Source of the DNA: Paracoccaceae bacterium
GTDB lineage: Bacteria > Pseudomonadota > Alphaproteobacteria > Rhodobacterales > Rhodobacteraceae
Assembly: GCA_026989055.1 (NCBI GenBank)
Contig: JALSKC010000061.1
Span: forward strand, 62,001 to 126,000
Reading direction: 5' to 3'
DNA length: 64,000 bases
The notes beneath the pieces are model-generated. The model had not been told where the DNA came from and did not search any database. It saw only the letters and a list, made by a program, of their open reading frames with translations. Positions 51,479-59,504 of this stretch are shown here, piece after piece (the first letter of the stretch is position 1; each line of letters starts with the position of its first letter). Made by a program: the position numbers and the translations under genes.

Positions 51479-52107
51479 GGTCCGCCATCCTGCCGTTTCG
51501 CGGGGAGATATACAAGATCGACCCCGCCCTGGAAAATCAGTTCGTGTGTGGACGCGCCGTCGGGGGCATCCTGTTGCCGCAACACCATTTCGCCGGCGTG
51601 CAGCTGCCCGAGCGGCCCCGATGCGGCAACCGGCGCCACAGTGTAGATGCGCCGCGCGTCCAGGTCGGCAAAAAGACTTGGAGCGACCACCTCGTAGCCA
51701 TCCGATGTCGTCAGCCGCACATCGCCGCGCAGCTCCGCCAGCTTGCGCTCGTTGTCATAGGCCCCGTTTCCGGCGCTGATTTCCACCGCCAGCCCCGAGG
51801 GAAGCTCGAGCGCCACCCGAAGGTTGCGGGCGGCAAATCCGGCCCGCCCGCCACGCAGGGGGGTCGCAGCATCGGCGCTCAGGGACACGGCGGTGCCATC
51901 GGCGGCAACCCCTGAATAGAACGGGCTGCCGATCCCCTGATCGCGGGTGATCCGCTCCAGATCGACCGAGGCCAGGGGCAGGCCGCCCGTTGTATCCAGC
52001 GGGCGCGAAAACAGGAACAGGGTGGACAGCAGGCCGAGCGCGCAGAGCGGCAGGATGATCTTCAGCCAGGCCACCAGCCGGGAATGGCGGTTGTCGAAGG
52101 CCGCCAT
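51475..52107 (-). CDS. lptC: LPS export protein LptC
   Basis: A 210-residue bitopic protein: a short cytoplasmic N-terminus, one transmembrane helix (WLKIILPLCALGLLSTLFLFS, about residues 14-34) and a periplasmic LptC/OstA-like domain (AAFDNR to AGEMVLRQQ). It links the LptBFG pump to LptA. It follows the kdsD gene closely and overlaps lptA by four bases. Confidence 0.92.
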   Translation of the reverse strand: MAAFDNRHSRLVAWLKIILPLCALGLLSTLFLFSRPLDTTGGLPLASVDLERITRDQGIGSPFYSGVAADGTAVSLSADAATPLRGGRAGFAARNLRVALELPSGLAVEISAGNGAYDNERKLAELRGDVRLTTSDGYEVVAPSLFADLDARRIYTVAPVAASGPLGQLHAGEMVLRQQDAPDGASTHELIFQGGVDLVYLPAKRQDGGP

Positions 52108-52108
52108 G

Positions 52109-53068
52109 TCAGACCACGCCGGCGCGCAGGCAGTCGTGAATCTTCAGAATCCCGACCGCCCGGTCGCTCCCTTCCCGCGCGACGACGAAAAGGCAGGTGA
52201 TCCGGTTTTCGTCCATCAGCGCCACCGCCTGCTGCGCCAGCGCGTCGCGGCCGATCGTCTTGGGCGCGCGGGTCATCACCTGCGCGGCGGTCCGTTCCAG
52301 CAGGCCGTCCATGTTGCGCCGCAGGTCGCCGTCGGTGATGATCCCGACCAGGGCACCGGATTCGTCCTGCACCCCGACCACGCCGAAGCCCTTCCTGCTC
52401 ATGACCAGAAGCGCCTCGCCCATCGGCGTGTCGGGAGCGACCAGAGGGAGATCCTCGTGCATCAGCGCCCCCACCCGCAGCAGCCGCGCCCCCAGCTTGC
52501 CGCCGGGGTGGAAATCGTGGAACCGTTCCGGGGTGATCTTCCGGTGTTCCATCAGCGCCACCGCCAGCGCATCGCCCAGCGCCAGCGTCATCGTCGTCGA
52601 GGTGGTCGGCGCCAGGCCCATCGGGCAGGCCTCCTGCGCGTCAGGCAGGAGAATCGCCACATCGGCCTGCCGCAGCAGGGTGCTGCCCGCCCTGCCGGCA
52701 ACCCCGATCATCGGAATCTTGAAGCGCCGGGTATAGGCGATGATGTCCGCCAGCTCCGGCGTTTCCCCGGAATTGGACAGCACCAGCGCCACATCTTCCG
52801 GCGTCAGCATGCCCAGATCGCCGTGGCTGGCCTCGGCCGGATGCACGAAAAAGGCCGGCGTACCGGTCGATGCCAAAGTAGCCGCGATCTTGCGGGCGAC
52901 GTGGCCCGATTTTCCCATGCCCGAAACGATGACCCGGCCGCGGGCGGCCTGCATGAGCCCGACCGCCTCCGCGAAGTCCCGCCCCAGCGTCCCGGCAAGG
53001 GCGGCCAGGGCCTCGGCTTCCCGGGTGATCACCCTGCGCCCGATGTCGACGACGGTGCTGCCGTTCAT
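52109..53068 (-). CDS. kdsD: D-arabinose 5-phosphate isomerase (KpsF/GutQ family)
   Basis: A 319-residue SIS-CBS-CBS protein converting ribulose-5-phosphate to arabinose-5-phosphate for Kdo synthesis. The SIS domain contains VIVSGMGKSGHVARKIAATLASTGTPAFFVHPAEASHGDLGML (catalytic histidines in the HPAEASHGD stretch); two CBS domains follow from about residue 195 (MGEALLVMSRKGFGVVGVQDE and TITCLFVVARE-type text). It sits directly before lptC, matching the shared Kdo/LPS role. Confidence 0.95.
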   Translation of the reverse strand: MNGSTVVDIGRRVITREAEALAALAGTLGRDFAEAVGLMQAARGRVIVSGMGKSGHVARKIAATLASTGTPAFFVHPAEASHGDLGMLTPEDVALVLSNSGETPELADIIAYTRRFKIPMIGVAGRAGSTLLRQADVAILLPDAQEACPMGLAPTTSTTMTLALGDALAVALMEHRKITPERFHDFHPGGKLGARLLRVGALMHEDLPLVAPDTPMGEALLVMSRKGFGVVGVQDESGALVGIITDGDLRRNMDGLLERTAAQVMTRAPKTIGRDALAQQAVALMDENRITCLFVVAREGSDRAVGILKIHDCLRAGVV

Positions 53069-53079
53069 CCCGCACCCCG

Positions 53080-53694
53080 CTAGCTGTGGGCAAAGATGTC
53101 GATATCAGGCCAGCCGGCGATATCCAGCTGCGCCCTGGCGGGCAGGAAGTCGAAACAGGCCCGGGCAAGATCGCTGCGCCCCTCGCGTTCGAGCCGCGCA
53201 TCGAGACGTTCCTTCAGCGCATGCAGGTGCAGAACGTCCGAAGCCGCGTAGCCGATCTGGGCCTCGCTCAGGGTCTCGGCGCCCCAGTCGCTCGTCTGCT
53301 GCTGTTTCGAAATCTCCACCGAAAGCAGTTCCTCGAGCAGGTTCCGCAGGCCGTGCCGGTCGGTATAGGTGCGCACCAGCCGCGAGGCGATCTTGGTGCA
53401 GTAGACCGGAGCCGTCACCACCCCGAAGGTCTTGAGCAGCGCGGCAATGTCGAATCGGCCGAAATGGAAGATCTTCAGGACATCCGGATCCGCAAGCAGG
53501 GCGCAGAGGTTCGGCGCCGCATCCTGCCCCCGGGAGATGCGCACCAGATGGGCATCGCCGTCGCCGCCAGACAGCTGGACGAGGCACAGCCGGTCGCGCT
53601 GCGGGTTGAGCCCCATGGTCTCGCAATCGACGGCCACGCTGGCGCCGAACGTCAGCCCGTCGGGAAGATCACCTTCATGCAGGAAGCTGGCCAC
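53080..53694 (-). CDS. rnd: ribonuclease D (DEDDy 3'-5' exonuclease)
   Basis: A 204-residue exonuclease domain protein without the HRDC domains of E. coli RNase D. The DEDDy residues are in VDCETMGLNP (D, E), FHFGRFDIAALL (D) and GYAASDVLHL (Y, D). It trims tRNA 3' ends. The start is a GTG (53694) because no ATG lies near; AAAGG is about 11 bases upstream, a weak site. The gene precedes kdsD on the same strand. Confidence 0.9.
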   Translation of the reverse strand: MASFLHEGDLPDGLTFGASVAVDCETMGLNPQRDRLCLVQLSGGDGDAHLVRISRGQDAAPNLCALLADPDVLKIFHFGRFDIAALLKTFGVVTAPVYCTKIASRLVRTYTDRHGLRNLLEELLSVEISKQQQTSDWGAETLSEAQIGYAASDVLHLHALKERLDARLEREGRSDLARACFDFLPARAQLDIAGWPDIDIFAHS

Positions 53695-53803
53695 GTCGGA
53701 TCATGCCTTTCCGTTCGGGGAACGTTCCCCCGGAGATAGACCCTTTGCCCTTGCTCCGCAACCGGGCCGCGCCGCGGCCGGCGCGCGCGGGCGGGCGGGG
53801 CCT

Positions 53804-54352
53804 TCAGAGCCTGCCGTCGCGCTGGCGCAGCTGGCGGGCGCGGGCGAGAATCGCATCCTCGACGGCGCGAATCGTATCGGCGCTGGCCGGCCCCGCCCGG
53901 GTCATCAGGGAGACGTTCAGCGCCCGCGCGTCGAGCGCCGGATCCTGGATGAGGATCGTTGCCCGGTAGGCGCGGCCACCGCCCGGAGGCGTGCCGTATC
54001 CGGTCACGATCACGCCGCTGAAGGGATCGGCCGAGCGCAGGGGCAGGAAGGCGAGCACGTCCAGCGCCGCCGCCCAGAGATACCTGTTGACCTGGATGGT
54101 CGCCGCGGCCTCGGCCCTGTTCCGCCCGAACAGTCCCCGCCGCGGGGCGCGCGGCTGGCTCGGCGTGAGCGCCGGCGGCGGCGTTCCTGCGGTGGCATTT
54201 TCCGGAATTTCATATGATTCTTCAATCTGTTGCGACCTGTCCGCACCGAACAGGCGACTGCCGAGAGAGCCGATTCCGCCGCCGTTCGCGCATCCTGAAA
54301 GCGCCAGCGCCAGAGCGGCAACGACCCCGGCGGGGCGGAAATTCAGCGCCAT
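53804..54352 (-). CDS. DUF3576 lipoprotein
   Basis: A 182-residue protein with a lipoprotein signal (VVAALALALSGC, lipobox Cys21) and a body matching the DUF3576 family: NRYLWAAALDVLAFLPLRSADPFSGVIVTGYGTPP and YRATILIQDPALDARALNVSL. AGGAGG lies eight bases before the ATG at 54352. Likely outer-membrane or periplasmic, function unknown. Its 5' region faces the porin gene. Confidence 0.88.
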   Translation of the reverse strand: MALNFRPAGVVAALALALSGCANGGGIGSLGSRLFGADRSQQIEESYEIPENATAGTPPPALTPSQPRAPRRGLFGRNRAEAAATIQVNRYLWAAALDVLAFLPLRSADPFSGVIVTGYGTPPGGGRAYRATILIQDPALDARALNVSLMTRAGPASADTIRAVEDAILARARQLRQRDGRL

Positions 54353-54675
54353 TTTCGCAACCTCCTGAGCACAGCCTCCCGCAAGAGGTTTACCGGCAGC
54401 GATTTGCACCCACAAGAGATTTCGCCGCCACCGTGCCCGCCATCGCAAGGCGCGGGCAAGGCCGGGCGGAACGGATGCGCGGTCGGAGCGGCTCCGGTGC
54501 CCTGCCGGGACTGTGGCAAAGCTGCACCAGAGGGGCACGCATTGCGCGCCGGTGCCGGCGGTTGCTTGAAATCGGCAGGGCGAGAGGTCAGAGAGAGGAT
54601 CATCTGCCCGGTCCGGGCTGCCCGGGTCTGGTTCAACTGCAGAATTCAACCGTAGAAAACATCTGAGGGATCACG
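54353..54675. other. 323-base divergent gap before the porin gene
   Basis: The gap should hold the promoters of the DUF3576 and porin genes. I can point only to the 13-bp imperfect tandem repeat (54632-54657) and CCCGG-rich pairing upstream of it (54608-54626). No clear -35/-10 pair was found and no gene. Confidence 0.5.
54632..54657. repeat. 13-bp imperfect tandem repeat in the porin leader
   Basis: TTCAACTGCAGAA is followed by TTCAACCGTAGAA (11 of 13 bases identical), ending 18 bases before the porin ATG. It could be an operator or leader RNA element. Confidence 0.65.
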
Positions 54676-55644
54676 ATGAAAAAACTCATCCTCATGACGT
54701 CCGCGCTGACGCTGATGGGTGGTGCCGCTTACGCCGACATCACCATTTCCGCCAACGCATCCGTGAAATACGGCAACTGGGAAACCGGCGCCGGCGCGGC
54801 CGCCTTCAGCTTCAACACCGGCGCCAAGCTGACTCTGGAGCAGACCGCAGGCGACGTCACCTATGGCGGTTCGGTCTCGATCGACGCCGATGCCGGCACC
54901 GTGTCCGACGGCGCGATCTGGGTCTCCACCGGCTGGGGCAAGTTCTCCTTCGGCGTTGACGCCTTCGACGAACTGTCCGACACCGACCTGACCGCTGCGC
55001 CCGACGTCAACGGCGTCACCCCGGATGCCGATTATGGCGACGTCAAGTATGAAGGCGAGTTCGGCGCGGTTTCGATCGTCTTCGTGGCCGATGCCGGCAT
55101 GGGCAACACCAACGACGGCACGGTGATCGCCACCACCGCCCCGGCGTGGGATCTGGGCCTTGATTACGACGGCAACGGCTGGACCTTCGGCCTCGATATC
55201 GATTCCAACAACGACTACAAGGCTTCGGCCAGCGTCGAGTTCGGCGACTGGGAAGTGGGTGTCGCCGTCGATCAGGCCAGCTCGGTTGACGTGTTCGTTG
55301 CCGGTTCCTTCGGTGGCGTGAAGGCCAAGCTCTCGGCCGATGACGTGACCGGCACCCCGGTCTACGGCCTCAAGCTGAACGGCACCGCCGGCGACGTGAA
55401 ATGGATGCTGGCCGGCGATTCGGCCGGTGGCGCCAAGGCCTCGATCGACTACAGCATGGACGCGCTCAGCGTCGGCCTGGCCTACGACAACGACGATGCC
55501 GGCACCCCGGGTGCGGACTACGGCGATGCCGCCGACATCATCCTGACGGTCGGCTACAAGGTCAGCGACAACATGTCGATCGGCCTGAAGGTCAACGATC
55601 AGGGCGAGTACGAAGCCGAAACCAAGCTGGCCTTCGAGTACTGA
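54676..55644 (+). CDS. outer-membrane porin
   Basis: A 322-residue porin. The signal peptide is MKKLILMTSALTLMGGAAYA; the mature protein begins DITISANASVKYGNW, alternating beta-strands rich in Gly, Asp and aromatic residues, and ends in KLAFEY, the aromatic C-terminal residue recognised by the BAM complex. It has the look of the 16-strand general porins of Rhodobacterales. The acidic composition suggests a cation-permissive pore, but that is inference. Codon use is noticeably biased toward GCC/GGC/GAC, consistent with high expression. A terminator follows. Confidence 0.93.
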   Translation: MKKLILMTSALTLMGGAAYADITISANASVKYGNWETGAGAAAFSFNTGAKLTLEQTAGDVTYGGSVSIDADAGTVSDGAIWVSTGWGKFSFGVDAFDELSDTDLTAAPDVNGVTPDADYGDVKYEGEFGAVSIVFVADAGMGNTNDGTVIATTAPAWDLGLDYDGNGWTFGLDIDSNNDYKASASVEFGDWEVGVAVDQASSVDVFVAGSFGGVKAKLSADDVTGTPVYGLKLNGTAGDVKWMLAGDSAGGAKASIDYSMDALSVGLAYDNDDAGTPGADYGDAADIILTVGYKVSDNMSIGLKVNDQGEYEAETKLAFEY

Positions 55645-55680
55645 TCCATCGGATCATCGGGCGCATGTCGCCCGGATTTC

Positions 55681-55712
55681 AGGGCGGGCCTCCGGGTCCG
55701 CCCTTTTCTTTC
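55681..55712 (+). terminator. intrinsic terminator of the porin gene
   Basis: AGGGCGGGCC (55681-55690) pairs with GGTCCGCCCT (55695-55704), one G-U pair, around a TCCG tetraloop and is followed by TTTCTTTC. A strong rho-independent terminator, 36 bases past the porin stop. Confidence 0.9.
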
Positions 55713-55777
55713 GCCCCGTTACCTGCTTGAAGATTGTCTGCACGAAACGGGCGGCCCAGCGGGAGCGGGAGATTCGG

Positions 55778-56425
55778 ATGTCGCTTTCGGAAATCATCGC
55801 GCGCATGCATGCGGCCGAGGAGCGTGCGGGGCGCGCTCGCGGCAGCACCCGGCTGATCGCGGTTTCCAAGATGCAGCCTCCCGGAAGGGTCGAGGCGGTG
55901 CTAGAACAGGGCCACCGGCTGTTCGGCGAGAACCGGGTGCAGGAGGCGGCAGCCAAATGGCCCGCCTGGCAGGAGCGCTACGGTGGAGTCGAACTCCATC
56001 TTCTCGGGCCACTTCAGACCAACAAGGCGCGCCAGGCTTTCGGACTGTTCGATGCGATCCATTCCCTCGACCGCCCGAAACTGGCGAAAACCCTGGCCCG
56101 GCTGGCGCAGGAAACGGGTCGCTGCCCGAAGCTGTTCGTGCAGGTAAACACAGGCGAGGAGCCGCAGAAGGCCGGGGTGATTCCCGCCGAGGCCGATGAT
56201 TTCATCGCCGAATGCCGCACGCTCGACCTGCCGGTTGCCGGGCTGATGTGCATTCCGCCGCTTGGCGAGGAGCCCGCGCCGCATTTCGCCCTGCTGGCGA
56301 AGATCGCCGCGCGCAACGGGCTGAAGGAACTGTCGATGGGCATGAGCGCCGATTTCGAAACCGCAATCGCGCTGGGCGCAAGCCATGTCCGGGTCGGCTC
56401 GGCCATCTTCGGCGCCAGGGGCTGA
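55778..56425 (+). CDS. YggS family PLP-binding protein
   Basis: A 215-residue PLP homeostasis protein. The PLP Lys is in RLIAVSKMQPP, and ENRVQEAAAKW, ELHLLGPLQTNKARQ and SMGMSADFETAIALGASHVRVGSAIFG are the standard blocks. The start at 55778 has GGGAG upstream; the 17 residues before it are not conserved. It has no catalytic activity in characterised members and acts in PLP and amino acid homeostasis. Confidence 0.93.
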   Translation: MSLSEIIARMHAAEERAGRARGSTRLIAVSKMQPPGRVEAVLEQGHRLFGENRVQEAAAKWPAWQERYGGVELHLLGPLQTNKARQAFGLFDAIHSLDRPKLAKTLARLAQETGRCPKLFVQVNTGEEPQKAGVIPAEADDFIAECRTLDLPVAGLMCIPPLGEEPAPHFALLAKIAARNGLKELSMGMSADFETAIALGASHVRVGSAIFGARG

Positions 56426-56544
56426 ACGGTCAGCCGCGTTCCAGGGCGCGCTCCCCGGTCCGGCCTGCGCCGATCGCTCATGCAGGGGGGAAGATCCGCC
56501 CCCGACGCACAGCCCACGCAGGGGCAGCGCCAGACTATCCGGGC

Positions 56545-57630
56545 TCACAGAAGATGCCCGGACTTGCGTGCCTTGGTCTGCAGGTAGCGGGCGTTCTGCG
56601 GATTTTCCCCGACCCGAAGCGGCACGCGCTCGACCACCGAGATTCCGTGCTCGCGCATCTTGTCCACCTTGCGGGGGTTGTTGGTCAGCAGCCGGATCGC
56701 GCCGATGCCGAGCGCCTTCAGGATCTCGGCGCCGGTCCGGAAGTTGCGCTCGTCGTCCTCGAACCCGAGCCGGTGGTTGGCTTCCACCGTGTCGAAGCCC
56801 TGATCCTGCAGCGAATATGCGCGCATCTTGTTGGCCAGCCCTATGCCTCGGCCTTCCTGGTTCAGGTAGAGCAGCACCCCCGCGCCCTCTTCTCCCATCT
56901 GGCGAAGCGCACAACGCAGCTGATGGCCGCAGTCGCATTTCAGGCTGCCCAGCAGATCTCCGGTGAAGCAGGCCGAATGCAGCCGCACCAGCACCGGATG
57001 CTGCCGCCCGGGGCGCCCGATTTCCACCGCGTAATGTTCCTCGCTGCCATCATCGGGGCGGAACACGTGCAGTCGCCCGGCCTGCGAGACTTCCAGCGGC
57101 AGACGCGCCGAAACCACATGGTGCATCTCCGGCGCTTCATGAAGATGGCGGCCTGCCCGTTCCGCATCCAGCACGGTCAGCCCCTGATGCCCGGCTCCGC
57201 CGGCTCCGGTGCTCTCGACCACCAGCGCCGCCGGCAGCAGATGCGCGCTCTTGGTCAGCGCGATGGCGATCCGGGACAGGTCGGCATCGCCGCCGCGCAG
57301 CGCCCGAAGCGGACCCTTGAGAGGCATGCGCAGATCGTCGGCCGGGTCGGCAAGGGCGCGGATCCAGCCGATATCGGCATCTTCCGGCACCGCGATCCGC
57401 GCAAGCGCGCCATCATATCCGGGCACCTTCAGCGTGTCGGCCCGCCGGCGCGTCAGCGCGACATGGGGCGCTCCCAGCTCCCGGAACGCCGCCAGGCGCC
57501 CGGCCGAGAGGGTTTCGGCCGCAACCGTCAGCGCGCGGAAATCCCCGGACACCAGAACGACCGGCACCCCCATGCGCAGATCGGCGCGCGCGCGGGCCAG
57601 AAGTTCCAGTTCGGTCGGGGCGAGGCTCAT
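56545..57630 (-). CDS. ribA: GTP cyclohydrolase II with an N-terminal extra domain
   Basis: A 361-residue protein. The C-terminal half (about residues 165-361) is GTP cyclohydrolase II, first committed step of riboflavin synthesis, with the zinc cysteines in [18 protein letters not shown] and [23 protein letters not shown], and [10 protein letters not shown] near the end. The N-terminal 160 residues look like a degenerate DHBP-synthase-type domain ([17 protein letters not shown]), lacking the acidic catalytic cluster; that identity is inference. The start at 57630 is uncertain; ATG 57654 is in frame. Confidence 0.85.
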   Translation of the reverse strand: MSLAPTELELLARARADLRMGVPVVLVSGDFRALTVAAETLSAGRLAAFRELGAPHVALTRRRADTLKVPGYDGALARIAVPEDADIGWIRALADPADDLRMPLKGPLRALRGGDADLSRIAIALTKSAHLLPAALVVESTGAGGAGHQGLTVLDAERAGRHLHEAPEMHHVVSARLPLEVSQAGRLHVFRPDDGSEEHYAVEIGRPGRQHPVLVRLHSACFTGDLLGSLKCDCGHQLRCALRQMGEEGAGVLLYLNQEGRGIGLANKMRAYSLQDQGFDTVEANHRLGFEDDERNFRTGAEILKALGIGAIRLLTNNPRKVDKMREHGISVVERVPLRVGENPQNARYLQTKARKSGHLL

Positions 57631-57802
57631 GCGGGATCGTCCGGTAGCTGCCATCCTTCCCCGTTCATGTAGCGGCATTTGCTCCGACATGAAACATTTG
57701 CCGCCCGTTCGACACGTCCGCGTGAGTTCCGCCCGGCCGCCCTTGCCGGAACCGCCGGGCTGCTCCATCTCTTGGGCGAACATGCCAGGAGGTGCCGTAA
57801 AA

Positions 57803-58489
57803 ATGCCCGCGCTCAAGAAGATCCTGCTTGTCGATGACGACGAGGACCTGCGCGAAGCGCTGAGCGAACAGCTGCTGATGACCGAAGATTTCGACGTTTT
57901 CGAAGCCGACAGCGGTGCGAGCGCGATGCACCGGATCCATGAGACGATCTACGATCTCGTCATCCTCGACATCGGCCTGCCCGACACCGACGGGCGCGAG
58001 CTGTGCCGCCTGATGCGCAAGCAGAACGTCAAGTGCCCGATCGTGATGCTGACGGGCCATGATTCCGATGCCGACACGATCCTCGGCCTCGATGCCGGCG
58101 CCAACGACTACGTTGCCAAACCGTTCAAGTTTCCGGTGCTTCTGGCCCGCATACGTGCCCAGCTGCGCCAGCACGAACAGTCGGAAGATGCGATCTTCCA
58201 GCTCGGCCCCTATACCTTCAAGCCGGCGATGAAGATGCTGATCACCGAGGATGACAGGAAGATCCGCCTCACCGAGAAGGAAACCAGCATCCTGAAATTC
58301 CTCTACCGCGCCACCGAGGGGGTGGTGCCGCGCGACGTGCTGCTGCACGAGGTCTGGGGCTACAACGCGGGGGTCACGACCCACACGCTGGAAACCCATA
58401 TCTACCGGCTTCGTCAGAAAATCGAACCGGATCCGTCAAATGCCCGCCTTCTTGTGACCGAATCAGGCGGCTACAGACTGGTGACATGA
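57803..58489 (+). CDS. OmpR-type response regulator
   Basis: A 228-residue two-component regulator. The receiver domain (1-120) has the acidic pocket [13 protein letters not shown], phosphoacceptor Asp56 in [10 protein letters not shown], and Lys in VAKPFKFPV. The C-terminal winged helix (about 130-228) has [21 protein letters not shown] and [23 protein letters not shown] lies eight bases before the ATG. No sensor kinase is adjacent, so the partner is unknown. Confidence 0.93.
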   Translation: MPALKKILLVDDDEDLREALSEQLLMTEDFDVFEADSGASAMHRIHETIYDLVILDIGLPDTDGRELCRLMRKQNVKCPIVMLTGHDSDADTILGLDAGANDYVAKPFKFPVLLARIRAQLRQHEQSEDAIFQLGPYTFKPAMKMLITEDDRKIRLTEKETSILKFLYRATEGVVPRDVLLHEVWGYNAGVTTHTLETHIYRLRQKIEPDPSNARLLVTESGGYRLVT

Positions 58490-58500
58490 GCGAATCCCCA

Positions 58501-58524
58501 TGTGCGCCGGGGTATGGGCGCACA
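58501..58524 (+). promoter_or_regulatory. first of two hairpins between the response regulator and xthA
   Basis: TGTGCGCC (58501-58508) pairs with GGCGCACA (58517-58524), a perfect 8-bp stem with an 8-base loop. It lies 11 bases after the response regulator stop codon and has no U-tract. Confidence 0.5.
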
Positions 58525-58540
58525 TCCTCCCTGTTGGACT

Positions 58541-58568
58541 GGCCCGGCCTTGTGCCGGGTCTTTTTTT
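58541..58568 (+). terminator. intrinsic terminator after the response regulator gene
   Basis: GGCCCGGC pairs with GCCGGGTC (58541-58548 and 58554-58561, one G-U) around CTTGT and runs into TTTTTTT (58562-58568). The T-tract ends only 28 bases before the xthA start codon, so xthA either needs a promoter overlapping the terminator or is reached by read-through. Confidence 0.88.
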
Positions 58569-58596
58569 CGCGAAAAAGGAGGCAAGGGAGACGCCG

Positions 58597-59385
58597 ATGC
58601 CATTTACCATCGCCACCTGGAACATCAACTCGGTGCGCCTGCGCGCACCGCTGGTGGAACGCCTGCTGCGCGAAGAAGCCCCCGACATCCTGTGCCTGCA
58701 GGAGTGCAAGAGCCCGGTGGAAAAGATCCCGCGCGAGCGTTTCGCCGCCCTGGGCTACCCCTACATGGTGGCACGCGGGCAGAAGGGCTACAACGGCGTG
58801 GCAATCCTCTCGCGCCTGCCCATCGAGGATGCCGGCGCGCTCGATTTCGCCGCCCTGGGCCACGCGCGGCACGTGGCGGCGCGGCTGGAAAACGGGCTGC
58901 TGATCCACAATTTCTACGTTCCCGCCGGCGGCGATCTGCCCGATCGGGAGGCGAACGAGAAATTCGGCCAGAAGCTCGACTACCTTGCCGAAATGCGCGA
59001 CTGGTTTCGCGCCTCCCCCCCCGGGCGGGCGATCCTGACGGGCGATCTCAACATCGCTCCGCGCGAGGATGACGTGTGGAATCACAAGGCCCTGCTGAAG
59101 GTCGTCAGCCACACCCCGGTAGAGGTGGCGCATCTCGCCGAAGTGCAGGAGGCCGGCGGCTGGGTGGACGTGACCCGCGCCGACATTCCCGAAGGCAGGC
59201 TCTATTCCTGGTGGTCGTATCGGGCGCGGGACTGGGATGCGGCCGACCGGGGCCGACGTCTCGATCACGTCTGGGCGAGCCCCGACATCGCCGGCGCGGC
59301 ACATTCGTCGCGCATCCTGCGCCATGTGCGCGGCTGGGAAAAGCCCTCCGATCACGCGCCGGTCTTTGCCTCCTTCGACCTGTAG
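58597..59385 (+). CDS. xthA: exodeoxyribonuclease III
   Basis: A 262-residue AP endonuclease/3'-5' exonuclease of base excision repair. Blocks are TIATWNINSVRLRAP, DILCLQECKSP with the metal-binding Glu, GYNGVAILSRLP, LTGDLNIAPREDDVWN, RRLDHVWASPD and the catalytic SDHAPVFASF. Length is canonical. GGGAG lies seven bases before the ATG. A frame 37 codons longer begins at the response regulator stop but runs through the terminator, so it was not used. Confidence 0.95.
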   Translation: MPFTIATWNINSVRLRAPLVERLLREEAPDILCLQECKSPVEKIPRERFAALGYPYMVARGQKGYNGVAILSRLPIEDAGALDFAALGHARHVAARLENGLLIHNFYVPAGGDLPDREANEKFGQKLDYLAEMRDWFRASPPGRAILTGDLNIAPREDDVWNHKALLKVVSHTPVEVAHLAEVQEAGGWVDVTRADIPEGRLYSWWSYRARDWDAADRGRRLDHVWASPDIAGAAHSSRILRHVRGWEKPSDHAPVFASFDL

Positions 59386-59504
59386 CCGGCACGCCTGCGG
59401 CAGCTCCGCCCGCCGCCCGTCTGCCGCCGCCGGGGAGCCCGACGGCGATGCGGCGTTTCGGGACATGCCGCCCGGGAGCGGGAACCGTTCCCGAGCGACA
59501 TGCC

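Noticed and set aside
58486-58596. 37-codon N-terminal extension of xthA starting at the response regulator stop (ATGA)
   Set aside because: The extension runs through a strong terminator hairpin and its T-tract, which appears as Leu-Phe-Phe residues; family length is met by the start at 58597, which has its own ribosome-binding site.
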